A DNA stretch of 64,000 nucleotides from Tribonema minus. Its lineage: Eukaryota; Sar; Xanthophyceae; Tribonematales; Tribonemataceae. Position numbers and translations under genes: made by a program. Positions 34,886 to 48,700 of this stretch are shown in pieces; position 1 is the stretch's first letter; each line of letters opens with the position of its first letter. The stretch lies in assembly GCA_017506865.1 (NCBI GenBank), contig JAFCMP010000346.1:682001-746000 (forward strand), given 5' to 3'. The notes beneath the pieces are model-generated. The model saw nothing but the letters and a program-made list of their open reading frames with translations, made no database searches and was not told where the DNA came from.

Positions 34886-37800
34886 CCGGTGCACAGCCGA
34901 GTGGTGTGTGTTGGGCTGCCAACTTCAACTTGAACTTCATATGCACCCCATGCAGAGATTGAGCACGGAGTCATGGTGACTAGGGGTGCAACTTCAAGCC
35001 AGCTGATTTAGCGGCGACAGCGTCTCAGGAAAGAGGTAGGCCTTGACCTAAAGCTAAAAGTAAAGACCCTGACCTAACCTAATCTAACCGAACCCTAACT
35101 CTATCCCCACCTCTAAACACTAGATTAGCATAAAGAAGCTGAGCAGTGCCTGTTTTTTGCTGCCTTGGGATCATGGATAGGGTTAGGGTTCACAATTGGA
35201 TAGGGTTAGGGTTCACTCTAACATTCAAACATATGACCAAACCCTCAAACCCCTCCTCAATTTCAGCTGAGAGATAGCTGACGGCAGTCCTCATTATCAC
35301 ACTCTTAACGCGGTACATACTTTCTGTTACTTCTTGCTTGGAGCGCAAACAAGCCCACATGATTGATGTCAAGCTTGCTACATTCCAGAATCTACATGTA
35401 AGTTGTCAAAGCGTCTCAGAGCACATTAATGATCACTTCCGTGCTTGACCAATACATTTGAAAGGTGCTCATGCGTTCAGATTGGGTTAGATGGAAGTAT
35501 CACCATGTGTGATTTCGAGAAGGAGTATGAGCGGAAGTTGGCGCATGGCTTGAATTAGCAGGTGCTGGAAAGACTGGGATTGGCTCTCAGAGTCAATGGG
35601 TAGCAGAGGTGCGACTAGTTGCATCTTGAGGTCTTATGCCAAGGCGCGTTTTGAAGCTACAGTTGCAGAGCAAGTGTGCGACACCAGCACACATGACATT
35701 TCATGTAGAAACCTCCCTGCTTATAACAACAGGATGCACTGCGTCAGTGCACCAAGCAGCCCTGAGACTTTCAACCGAGGACAACTGCAAATTCCTTAGA
35801 TAGGCATCCAACGTCAGTGGTGGTCTACCTTATGTTGAAGTTGCGCCCAAGGACCTCACCAGCTCTAGCCCTAGCTAGCTCTAGCCCTGACTGTCAGCAA
35901 TAGCAGTGTAAGCGGCCAAAGCGACCATGGGTCCTGACTGTGTGTGTCATTGATACTACTTGACAGCACGCCAGAGACGTCTGTATGGGCAGACTTTGGG
36001 CCTTTGGTCAGAACAAAGCCTCAACTGCCCACAATGTGATGGCAGCGACCGGTGCACTGGTCTGCGACATATGCCCGCATCAGCACCGTGAGGAAACAGT
36101 GTGCCGTTTGTGTTTTGCACTGATAAAACTGGCCTGTTGAGGGGGCATCGTGATCAAGCTGATGAGAAAAGAAGTTCGTAGCTCGGAAGCACGCCTCAAG
36201 GTAGGCACGTAGGCATAGATGAATGCATACGTACTGCCACAACGGGCCTGCAGCGCGGACACTATGTGGGCCATGACCAAAACCACTTTCTGTTTCTGGC
36301 CATTTCTCACATTGATCCTAGCCAGGATTGCCAACTTTTGCCTGATGCTGCACCAGATTTTTGGCGGCAGGCATTTCATCACCGGGCTGATGCGTGTGTG
36401 CTTCCAGCACCCACCGCATGCTACTAGGCTAGAAGTTCTTCAAAGCGTCATGTCATGATTGCAAGAGAGACGCTTCTGGCCGCTCGCATGACTTGTGGGA
36501 CATTGGTGGTAGATTGAGCTTTCTGCTGCAAAGTCTGATTGTGCAAATGCGCTTGACAGTACTATAACCTAGCTTAATAAATTAGATCGCCGACATGCAG
36601 ATCTTATCAACTTTGGGAATTGTTTCATGCACAAGGACTCACTCGCATGCCGCGCCCCCGCAGCGTGTGCACGTCACTGGACAACAAGCCGTCCCCTCCT
36701 GTTGTATAAATCATGCCGATGGCACCAACGCCAGCACCAGTGTAAGCGCCACCAGCAGCAGCGCCCCCAAAAGCACCAGCAGCAGCGCCCCAGATCCACC
36801 AGCAGCAGCGCCCAATCATCAGCAGCGCCAAAGGCGGAGCGCCGTCGCCCCAACAACGAGTTTGGGGTGGCAGAAGTCACAGCACACAGACAGATCATCA
36901 TGATCTTGAACATATGTGATGTAGTCATGCAGCAGCAACACGAGCTATCGAGTCGATCTGCAGCGTTGTGACTATCACATGGTGCACTTGCGCCTGCTTT
37001 CTGTCTGTTTGAGCCGTGTCCGTTTGACGAAGACGGTGTGCTGCGAGGGACAAAGTCAGCGCACCTTGCCGCTTCACAACTATCACAGTCGACCTTCGCC
37101 ACAATAGAGTCGGTGCTTGCATCTTGCTCACAACCATGGAGCTATCTGATTTGAAGGCAGTGATGCTGGGATGCGACCAACAGATAAAAGCCGGTACAGA
37201 GCCACAAAACTGGCGATCACATGGCATGTGGCAGCTCAATCATTGCTTCCACGTACCAGATTTTTGATGCCTCGTGCGCATGACGCGTCCGCCGCCTCAG
37301 CTGTGCCTGCTGCGAGGCAACCCGCCAGCACCGCAGCTGTAGCGTGTGCCCAGAGCATGACCGCTGTGCTGCAGCAGCCAAGCCCTCAAGCACAGCACCT
37401 GGATCACAAACTCTCCTTCCAGCTTCTGCTGCCTCCCAACGGTCTGGCCACTTTCTGCTTCCTGAGCTCACGCAAAATGTGTAACTGAAAAGAATCTCAC
37501 CAGCCACTGCAACGGGTGTGCTCTTAGGGTCCACTTCAGGCGGAGAAAAGGAGCTCGAGAGGAGAGAGAGAGAGAAGGGCCAGGAAAGCATGGCTGCAAT
37601 CCTCTCGTCAACACCAAGCAGACAACATCTGAATAGGTCCTTGCAGTCACCAACAAGCAGACGATATAGGTCCTTGCAGCAACCAACATTTTTGTAAACA
37701 AAAGCGATGAATGAGTGAGCATACTGAATGATGCACTGAACTGAAGTAATCCTACGACACAGTCACTAGCACGCATTGCACAAGGCACAGGCACAAGGCT

Positions 37801-39766
37801 CTCCATGATCATTTAATCTTGACAGCAGCACAGGAAACACAAATACAGGTGCAAGCAACACACAAGTTTGTCATGCATGCATGCATGCCGGCCTCGATGT
37901 CCTTCATATCGTCAGTGTTGATCATCACATGAGGGCAGCGTGCTGCGAGAATTATGGCTGCAATCCAACATATTTAGGCATCCCCCAGAGGCACCAGAAC
38001 ACCTTCTTGTAAGCAATATTCATGTGGTCATCACTTCACGTGCACTACGGATGGTACGGCCACCATATCAAACAGATCTGACATCAACCTGAGGTCCCCA
38101 CATGTGTACAGACTGCTCGTTAGCACCGAGAGGTGCGGCAGCACTCGCGGTGGCGCTGATGGTGGCGAGGGTGCATCAGGCAGCAAGGGGATGGGAGATG
38201 CTGGCTGTGAGCAGGAGCTGCGGAGTCGCGTGTGGTGAGGATACGGCTTTGGGCAGCAGCAGGGGATATTGGAACATGGGGATACGGATAGCATCAGGGC
38301 ACACTGTAGATCGTTTGCTTGAACACGCAAGAAAGAGAACCTCGGCCAGGCACGTCAGCGGCGTGCTTAGGCAAGGAATCGAGGACCGGGCGCCTCTGGC
38401 CCAAATGTATACTAGAGGCATAACCGCGGTCCTCCGGCGTTTTCGCTCAAGAGATGGAGACATCGGCTACGATAGGTGTGGCTCAGACTGGGTGCCGCTG
38501 TGTCTGCCCCCCATGAGTCTAGTACAAGCCTGCAACGCAGGGCTCTAAGGGCCCGTCCGATTTTAGTTTTTTGCATTCTTATCCAACGCATCAAGCCCAC
38601 CTTGGGGCTGCTATAAATACAAGATCATAAGTACATACCGTATGCTTTGCAATCAGAGCTTGGTCGCGCCTCATGGGGCTTACAATTGTGTGGGCTGCCT
38701 TGCGCACTTGCCCGCACTGCTTCCCAGCTTGCTAATTGCTGCTTGCACACATGGAAGTCGCTAGCACTGTCATAGCGTATTGACTGACGCTTGCTCGCAT
38801 GTTGGCCCCCATTGATGTTCTGTGATGATGCGCCATGACCTGTGATTAGATGTGAAATAGGGGACAAGGTGATGCCGCTGAACATACTGCACAGTCACTG
38901 TGTCACTTCAATTCTGGCATCAACATGCGTAGAAGCGCGCAATGGCTGTGCAACAAAACTAGCGAAGGCGGTACGCACGCCTGCGTGCCTTCATGATGCA
39001 GCTCCCACAAATTTTCGACTGCAGTTGCTCACGCGGGGCAAGCGAAAGAGACGAGCTTAGCCGCTCGCGCCTCACAACATATGAAACAAGCATGACCACA
39101 CACCGGCAAATGAGCAATGTACCATTAGATGCATGTCACGTAGCAGGACAGCAGAAGCTGGACGAAGACATTTCCAAAAGCAAGTAGGACAAAGATATGT
39201 AAGAGGTTGGAGCAGCTCTGGTATAAAACATCAATTATGATAATACAGACAACCATATGATGATAATCGGCGATGCTTCTCAAGGGGTAAGCGCGCATTG
39301 GCTGTGAGAGGAAATCGGTTCACGCGGAAGGCAGCGTGCCATGGCACTGCACCCGTCCGGAAACCTCTGGCTTCCGCTTGCACGCAACGCATGCCCGCCG
39401 TCATGTCTTAGATCCAAGGACCCGGACACACACTGCCCCACCGTCGCAGTTGGTGACCTGCCAACTTCAAGTTCAACTACCCATCGTCAGGTTCAACTTG
39501 ACGGCGCTGGTGCAGCAGCCCTGGGGCGCCGTGTGCTTGCGGCAGACCCCAGGGAGGCACGGGCCAGACAAGTCACTGACCCCCTTAACCCCCATGCATG
39601 GCTGTGCGCATGCACAAAAACCCACCGCAAAGAAAGCCACAGATTCCGCCGGCAGCCGGAACCGCGTCGTCGTCGCGCGTCCCTCTGTTGAAGTTTCAAC
39701 AAGTCCTGCGTGAAGTGTGTGGTACCTACAAGTCCTGTGTTGAAGCACTGCGTCTTGTCGCGTTGG
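34886..39766. other. Intergenic region, GH26-A to GH26-B
   Basis: This 4.9 kb should hold the GH26-A promoter and the GH26-B 3' end. No gene is supported. Contents: TTAGGG doublets at 35178-35213, a CCAGCAGCAGCGCCCC low-complexity run at about 36745-36830, and an open 148-codon plus-strand frame at 38102-38548 without family resemblance. On the minus strand at about 39535-39485 a short GCCTSAV stretch recalls the Cys modules but is not in a convincing exon. Confidence 0.55.
35178..35213 (+). repeat. Two telomere-like doublets
   Basis: TAGGGTTAGGGTTCAC occurs twice, 23 bp apart, so the motif has itself been locally duplicated. It is intergenic. Confidence 0.85.
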
Positions 39767-42700
39767 CTAGACCTCGACTGGTACATCTTGGCGGCGGCGG
39801 ACATCTCTGTTCTTCCTCTGCACATAACGCTTGTTGCCCTTGCCAGGCTTGGAGGGGGGCTTGATGGGAGTGGTCTTGCTCTTGAACTTATCGTAGCCGT
39901 TGTGGAACGCCTTGATCTCCGCCTGCGCTCGCACAGCAGCACCGCGTGCCCAAACCGCTTTAGCACTTCAGTGAAATGAGGCAACCGTTGGGCAGCGCTG
40001 CTGCTGCTGCTGCGCGTGGTTGGCTGTCGTAAAGCGCTGCCGTGAGATGCCCGCAGCATGAAGTGAACGCAATCACATGACTGAAAGGTGTTGATCTCCG
40101 CCTGCGCTCGCACAGCAGCACCGCGTGACATATCCGATTTTAGCGCTCCAATAAAATGAGGCAACTGCTGATGGAGCAGCGCTTGAAAGGCCTTGATCTC
40201 CGCCTGCGCTAGCACAGCAGCACCGCGTGACATATCCGCTTTAGCACACTTCAGCAAATCAAGGCAACTGTTGAGCAGTGCTGCTACTGCTGCTGCTGCT
40301 GCGCACACTTGGCCATCGCAGAGCACTGCTGCGAGGTACCCGTAGCTGTGAACGCCGTCACACGACTGACAAGCAGGTGACGTGCTGGTGCTCCAGCCTC
40401 TGATAGCATCTGATTGCATCGCATTGTCTTGTCCAGTGTCAGTCAAGCAGCCGTGGGGCGTTGACAGCGCTGACTGTCACACAGTATAAACCTCGTTTCT
40501 GCCAACCGTTTGCAATGTTGTAGTTGCTGTGGTGCACCCATGCCTGGTGTACTACAATCTCACGATGGTTGACTACTTGAAGTCTGTCATTGGTTGTATG
40601 CATGTAAGTCTGGAGGTGCCCCGCTGTCTGCCTCCTGTAGGCAGCCACAGAGCATTTGCCGGACAAAGACTGGTTTGGCTAACCCTTCACAAAAAAACTG
40701 TACCAATCGATACAGTGGGTGATGGCATTTCTTCCGGAGTAAGATGCTTTGTTTGTTTGCTTAATGCAGCTGACCCCCCCTCTAACTTCATGTTTGCGCC
40801 TCTACTGGATTCAGCCATCCCAACAACTACATGGTTGGGTCTTACACTGTAGGGCTAACCTTAGTCTTCAGGTCCCAGTCGCGCTTATTCTGGGGCTTGT
40901 CCTCAAAAAACCTGCAGCAGAAAACGCAGTCATACACTTTATCCACTCGGCTAGCAGCATGAGAGGAAGCGCAATTTTGTGATGCACGATTCATCAAGGC
41001 ATGCACCTCACCATGCAGGACTCTGACCATGCAAAGCAAAGGCATATGCTCAACAGCAGCATTGTACAGTGTACATGATGGAACAAGGTAAGTTATACTT
41101 CAACTGTGGAGCGTACACGATGGAACAAGATAAGTTATATTGCAGGAGCTGGGCTGCAGGCACTTGTGCCAAGCTCAGAGTGCCATGCTGCACCTGAGGC
41201 TCCAATTATGGGACCTACCAGTTCATGCTGCTGCTGTGAGTACTGTACAGTACAGTGTACATGCTGTACAGTACAGTGTACATGATGGGTACAGTGTACA
41301 TGATAGTAGTGCAGTAGCTGGACTGCACCTGAGGCCCAACTATGGCACCTACCAATTCATGATGCTAGTTAGGATGATGCTATGCATGTAGTCTCAAAGG
41401 CGGTCCTGCCTGAAGCAAGACAACTGCCCGCTTCCTTGAGATGCAAAACACAACTTCAGAGTTTAATGAAAAAAAAAGCACGGAGGCAATTGCACCGTAT
41501 CACTGGACAGTGTTCACACACGACGCTTACCAGTTGAGGTGGTGACCTTGGGAAAGGTGCCGATGAAAGCATTCCAATGACATAACAGTACCCCTGATAC
41601 GGAGGCAATTGCACTGTAATGACATAACAGTACTTGTGATACGGAGGCAACTGCACTATATCACTGGACAGTTCACACAACACACTTGCCAGTTGAAGGT
41701 GGTGACCTTGGGGAAGGTGCCGATGAGAGCATTCCAGGCCCTAAAGTGAACTGTAACTACCGCCTTCAGCGGAAAAACAAGAGCTGATGACAACATGCCA
41801 TTACTCGCGATAGGGCAATTGCACCATATCACTAGACTGTTCACACACACGACACGTACCAGTTGAAGGTGGTGACCTTGGGGAAGGTGCCGATGAGAGC
41901 ATCCCAGGCCTCTGTGATCCACTGAACCTTGCTGCCAGGGCCGCCGCAGTTGCCAGTGCTGCCCATTTCCGCAACCCCAATGCCCTTGGGCTTCTTCTTG
42001 GTCATTGCTACAAACTGCGGTCAGAGCGACACAAAAGGGAGGGCAACGACAGGTCAGCTGCTGGATCACAGCAGACCATGAAATGTACAACACCCAAACG
42101 AGACTGATCGAAAGCGGCGTCTGAAACATGCGTCGGGCTCTGCTACTGCGGTATATCATGCCTGCAATATGCATGTGGAACGCTGTTGTCGGCATTTCCA
42201 TCGTCACGGCTGCTGATGCGGCAGGTGCAAAGGGTGGAGGCGGTATGGTACAGTCCACCATGAACTGCTGTACCGTGAACTGCAAGCAGCACATATGAGT
42301 GCGCACCTGTGCAGTGTACTGAGTGCACGTGTACCGAGTACAACCAGGAACGTATGGTTTCATCCAAATGGACGTAGTTGGCCAACTGCTGACACCTGCG
42401 GGCAGCAGCTCCTTGCTGACTTCAACCCTACAGTAAGGCCTCAAAGCACATTAGCACCTCCTTGCTAACTTCAACCCTATAGTTGAAGTTAAAGCCTCAG
42501 CACCTCCATGCTAACTTCAACCCTACAGTAAGGGCTCGGAGCACATCGCGCCTCGAGTATACACCATACCCCACATTTCCTGCAAGACGTGGTCGTGACA
42601 TTGTCAACATTGACAAGACACACTCTCAAGCACCGCTTTGAGTATTGAGTGAAGAAACAAGATTCAAAGTAACTAAGAGGTCCGGATGACGGCTGTTACG

Positions 42701-45700
42701 GTTGCCTTTACCTGATCGTACCACGGCCTGAAAAGCTTTGTGAAGGACATGTTGGAGCCGGTGAAGTCCTTGGCACCGCACAGGTTGTACGTCGAGACCA
42801 TCACCTGCACAACATACATCACATCGCACCGCAGGCAAAGTTGCCGAAATGTCAGCACATCAGTATGCTTCACAAGAGGTACACTGTTCCTTGGCGCCGC
42901 ACAGGTTGTGAGCTGAGACCATCACCTGCACAACATACGTCACATCGCACCGCAAACGAAGTTGCTGACACGTCAGCACGTCAGTGTATATCAAAAGACC
43001 TTTGGGAGAAAGAGTACTCCATTGAGATTGGATGAAAATTCGTGCACTTGCATCGGGCGTTTCATGCAGCTGGCAGCGCCTGCCACTGCAAAGGCGCAGA
43101 TGCAGCTGCGTATTGGCATGTATGGCGCATCAAACTGAAAAAAAGAGATATAAAGCACACACACTTGACGGCTGGCTTTGCACGTTTTCCCAGTCGCGTG
43201 GCATTGTACGGCGGCAGAGGCTCAGAGGCTGAGTGAGCAACACGCCATCGCGCAGAAAATGGTCGCTGCAACACTGTGATTGGAGGTTGAGCGCTGCAAA
43301 AAGCGTCTGCCTCTCAGGTTGAGCGCTGCAACACGCGTCTGCAGAAAGGCTGAGCGCTGCAACACACGCACTTGCTCAGAGGCTGAATGAGTAAATACGC
43401 CATGCGCACAGGCCGACCGCTGCAACACACTGGTTGACGTGAGCGCTGCAACACGCATCTGCTCAGAGGTTGAGCGCCGCAACACATGCACGTGTTCAGA
43501 GGCTGAGCGCTGCAACACGCTGATTGACGGCTGAGCGCTGCAAGAAAGCTCAGAGGTTGAGCGCTGCAACGCGCTGATTGACTGTTGAGCGCTGCCATAA
43601 ACTCAAGAGGTTGAGCGCTGCAACGCGTCTGCTCAGAGGTTGAGGGTTGCAACACGCGTCTCTCGTAGTGCGCGCTGTATGAGAGCCCCACGGCGTTGGC
43701 ACAAGCGCTGGGCAGCGCGTAGATGCACCTGCGCAAGTCGAGTCTCAAGTCGAGTCTCGAGAGGCAGCTGGCCGATTTTGCCACACTGGCCGTGCCCCTG
43801 CAACATGTGCACACATGCGGGTGTGCCGATCGATGGGTGCTCGGACAAAGACGTCGTCGAACCCTAACCCTAACCCTAAGCAAAAAAGAGGAAGTTCCAG
43901 ATAATTCCTGTGCGTGCTCACCTCATCCACGTAATTCTCAAGGCCCTTGTAGAAGTCCGCCGCAGGCGTGTCGTAACGCTCCGTTAGGCTGCCGGGCTTG
44001 AGGCCGTTGCGCATGGCGTAGCTGCACACATACACGCACACAACACACCACGACCGTTAAGCAAGTGTGACACACACGTCCTTGACGAGGCTGAAGGCAA
44101 AAACCAGCACTGATGGTAGTCTAGTAGTCAGGTGCAAGCTGGGACGAGAGCATGCATGGGGTGCGCATGAAGACAAATCTTTTCATCGGTTGCTGTAGCT
44201 AGTTGTTCTTCACGCTCACGCATCATGTGTTGGCTGGCAGAACCAGTACTGCTCCCGCCTGCACGCGCCTGACGCTTGCTTGCCGGCCTACTACATCGCG
44301 CGTGGTAGTGGTGCTCGCTGAGGCCTCTTCACTGAGTTCTGGCTCTTGCGAAATTTTCAGCAAAGGAATTTTCAGCAAAGACTCGTCGAAAACTCGGACT
44401 TCTCTAGTCGCGCAAGTTTCTAATTTTTGCTCTAGAGTATGCGGACACCCTATAATGTGAAGTGTCAAAAAACGCCATGCAGCATCAACTACTGTGGGGT
44501 TCGCGCAAAATCGTGTGAATGAACAGAGGTCGCTGCTGCGCAGCCACTAGACGCGTGTGTCCTATCCGCTCATCGGTCAAAGGATTGCGAGTATGGCTAG
44601 GTCGATCGTGTGCGCAGTCGACTGGTACTATCAGGCGGCTGCTTCGTGTGCGTTCTCTCTCTCAAGAAAAACCTTCAGGCTGATTGCATGCAGCCGTGTG
44701 TGAGCGGGAAGGGAGTCAGGGTGCACAAGACAGCATGACGTTCCACAATAGAGCTGACAATCGCTTGCTGCATCTCGCGCGCAAACAAGACGGTGCAGGC
44801 CTGCGTTGGCTCACACGCGTGAGTCACGGTACCAAGGAGCGACTGAATGCACGGAGCGACTGAATGCACACCCATGCCGCCCACTGCACACGCCAACCTC
44901 GCGTCAGCCGTACTGGATAGCCCTGCCAACAGTACTACAACCTCCCCTATGCTTACATGGCACCAGATTGCGCTCGTGTCACGCGCACGAGGCTTTTCTG
45001 GAGTGCACGCCCGGCGCTTGTTTCTAAAGAAGCTCCAGAGTGTTTCACACCTTAGACGACGGTCCGTCGTGACGGAGTCGAGCAGCACGACAGCCAATCT
45101 GACCAAGGTGTAATGACGGAGTCGTAGAGACGACAGACTTTGGTGTGACCGTGCGCGACGGTGCTGACAACGGCAACAATATATCGAGCAGCGGCAGGTC
45201 GACGGAGTCGTGCAGACGACAGAGATCCCAAGCTCCGACAGCAACAGACCGTCGCAAACCGTCGACTGAGTTGAACATGTTGTTGAAGTTAGCTATGGCA
45301 CCGTGAAGCACTTTCTCGCATAGCGCGGTCACTTCGTAGCCAACGCCTTGCACGAGCAGCGTTGCAACGAGCAGCGTTGCAACAAAACTATCAGTTTTTC
45401 GGTACATTTAGTTCTCCGGAACCGACAGTTCTTCGGTGAAACCTGTTCTTCAGAACGTTCCTGATGCGAAACCACCAAGAAAGAGCAGGGCACTTGCAGC
45501 GCTACTTCGCATGCTGCAGCCCCGGGCCTGGCGGTTGATAGCATACGGCACAGCAGGCTCTGGCACCCACCAACCTTGAGTGTCTGTACTACTGCGGAAC
45601 CCCAAAACAAACAGCAGCTCAGCTCCCCATAGGTAGCGTAAGGTATTTGGGTAGGTGCCTTTGGCCACAGCTGCTGCCGCAACGCGCTCGCATATAGTTG

Positions 45701-48700
45701 AAGTGAAATCAGCACGGCATCAGGTAGCGCTTCTTGAAGGGAAGTGGTTGCACGACGGTGCACGACGGAACGGAACGTGCTGGCGGCAACCATGCGCAAC
45801 AGACGTCGTGCAGACGACGGAAAGTGCAGCATCCTTGTACGACGGTGTCGTGCAGATGACAGCAAGTGCGGCACTCATATGCGACACTGGCGCGACAGAG
45901 TTTTCACTAGGGCTGTCGCGACGGACCGTCGCGACTCCGTCGTCTACGTTGCTCCGTCGTCTAATGTGTGGAGTGTTTGATCACAAAGAAGAGTGCTCTC
46001 CCACTCTAAAAACAGAAATAGAGACGATTTCTAGAAAAAGCAAGATGAACGGCCGAGTCGAGACTCGTGCTTCTCTAGAAATTGATTTCTAGTTCGAAAA
46101 TAGAGAACTCGGAAACCCTCTATTGTGCTTCCCGTAGGAATTGAACTCGCGTTCAAGGCCTTATCAGCCCCACAAGTGCGCGGCTTAAACCAATCTGTGT
46201 CAGACTTACCCATCGCTAACCCTAAACCCAAAATCAGAGGCGCCTGCTTGCATAAAGGTCAAAGCATAGGTCAAAGCATACCCCGGACCAAATCAAAAAC
46301 TGCTGTGGTGCCTGTCTGGTCAAATTCCAAACTCTGAAAGTCAATCATTGTTGAGATTGCGCAGAGTCCATGGCACTGAGAATGCGCACCTGAACTGGAA
46401 CTTGAAGTCCGCCTTCGTCTTCCGCAGCACGTTCACCACGTGCTTGTAGGCCTGCTTGAAGTTGGCCATGGTGTTGCCCGTGTTGGGCGCGTAAACGCAC
46501 CATTTGTACCAGCTGCCTGCTCACGGAGGAAGGGGGGTAGGTACGTATTGAGGATTGATGGCAGAGGGTATGTATCGGTGTGAGTACCAGCTCCTTGCGT
46601 ACGAGCAGAAAAAAGACACGAGTTCCGTTTGAGCGCAAATGACTGAAGACCCTCCATCGCGATCGCTCCAAGTCAACGCGTCAGAAGGCTACATCACGGT
46701 GTACACCACACTGCAGCGTTGCATGCAGGCGCTACACGAGCAGATCCCGTCGGCACCCGAAACGCTTTTGTGCGGCTCACTGATCAACCTTCACCCAACA
46801 CGGAGATCCATGCCAGAGGAGGGTGTGTGAGGCTGGCAGCATTGCCCTTGCACGGCGATCGCAACACTTCATCAGGCACTTCATCAGGAGCATAATCAAG
46901 ACATCACATCATTGACTATAATGAAATAACAACTGTCCATCAGAGCCGAGTCCATTTTGTAGACTTTAAAGACAACATCAAGTGCGTTCATAAACACATC
47001 CCTTCGTTCAACTGAAGTAGAAGCCACAACATAAAGTACACTCCACCCCCCTGTGAACCAGGAAAAGCAGCTTTTAGACCTGAAAACCAGACTCCAAGTG
47101 CAGCTCACCATTGAATTCGTGAAGCAGCCTGAGTGTAACCTGTTCCCCTGCCTCCCTGGCCTTTTTCCCAAACACCCTCAAGCGCTTGTCATACTTCTTC
47201 TTCAGGATGTTTCTGCGCGACACGAGACAGGGGCAAGGCACATGGGTGACATTCTGAGTGTGCAGAGAAGCTCGCGCGCAATTAGTCAACCCTAACCCTA
47301 ACCCTAGTTTTGAGCAGACGACTCTGGCATAGCATTACATCAGGTCAGCGTGCTACTGCTTCTGGAGGCATGTCAGATTTGGCCAGCAAATAATTTATGG
47401 GATGAGACGGTCGACCCCCCCCCCCCCCCCCCCCCCTCGCCCTCCTTCCCCCCCCGCAAAGACGATTAACTTTGCATGTATGAATAGAATTGACTTCCAA
47501 GCTTTTTCACGACAATACATGAGAATTGGAGCTAGTGCTGTGCACCTATGTAGGGCCAGGGCATGAATGGGTAAGCTAGTCAAGGAGAAGCGCAACAAGC
47601 TGGGGGGAGGTAGCAAACGAGGCACACAAAGCTCGTTCATTCTCCAGCAAACGGCTTTTTACACAACAGCGCAGCACATTTGTGCAAAAACCAGGGGTCA
47701 AATACGCAGGCACACAGTGTCTTTTGGCCAGACTGTGGCGTCCTGAAACCACGCTTTCAGTCACACGCAGCCGAGAAGCACCTGACATCACCACTGTCCT
47801 CCACAGCCAGGCCTGGTGAAGTTGTTTGTTGGTGAAATTGTTGGTGTAGTTCATGGTTGCACAATGGGCCTTTCAGCATGCGTGGTGATAACCGAACCTT
47901 GACCCGGATGCAGGACGCGTGAGGGCTTACTCCAAGATAAACTTTGGCATGCTTGCAAAAGTGAGGTACACTCACGGAAAGGTGTCTCCAAACTCGATCA
48001 CCAGTTGGACCTTCTTGTTGGCCTTGAAGTAGGGCCGAAGCATGTTGAAGTTCAGATTCTGCAGTGAGGGAAAGCAGCAGCAGCAGCAGCAGCACCTGCA
48101 ATCAGAACGGATGACTTTTGTGTAGAGGCAGGAAAAATGGCTCACAAGGTACAATCAACTATACATAGTGGTACCATCATCCATGAATTTGACAGTCCAT
48201 ACTCAGGTGTATGGTATTGCATTCCCTTATGAGCTCTCATTTGCGCACACGATCAGTCGCTGCTCATCACCACAGATGCATTCTCGCTGCCTCAGTGCTC
48301 AGCTCACCCGCACGTCCACGTACAGCAGGATCGAGTCAAACTTGACGTCGTACGCCTTCTGCCGCTCCTTGTAGCTCATCTTGGGGCCCGGCAACACGCC
48401 AATGTCGGTCGCGCGCCGCACGTTGACGTCTGCAACCGGGGGATACAGCATTAGGATCGTGACTAGAGTTAGGGATGCTTTTTGGTATCAGCGTCTCGCT
48501 TGAGCTGACATCAGGCACGCAGTCCAATGTCCGACAGGGGGGTGCAGCATGAGGAGCAGGATCAGGGTTGAAGGTTCTCATTGGATATCAGCGGCTCAGA
48601 GGAGCTGACATTAGGCACGCATGACACATATATACATACATACCACTGACATTGCGGCAGATACATGTGAGAGTGGCAGTGGGGCGACATTTCGCTGCAC

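Noticed and set aside
38102-38548. 148-codon open frame whose EHARKRT...VLRQG stretch recalls the histone H4 C terminus
   Set aside because: Only a few positions match, the other H4-like stretch is in the wrong order, and histones are far more conserved than this. Probably a chance open frame.
43314-43883. 189-codon minus-strand frame with repeated RSTSEQ/CSAQPL peptides
   Set aside because: It is a translation of the 26-33 bp tandem array, with no initiation context or family match.
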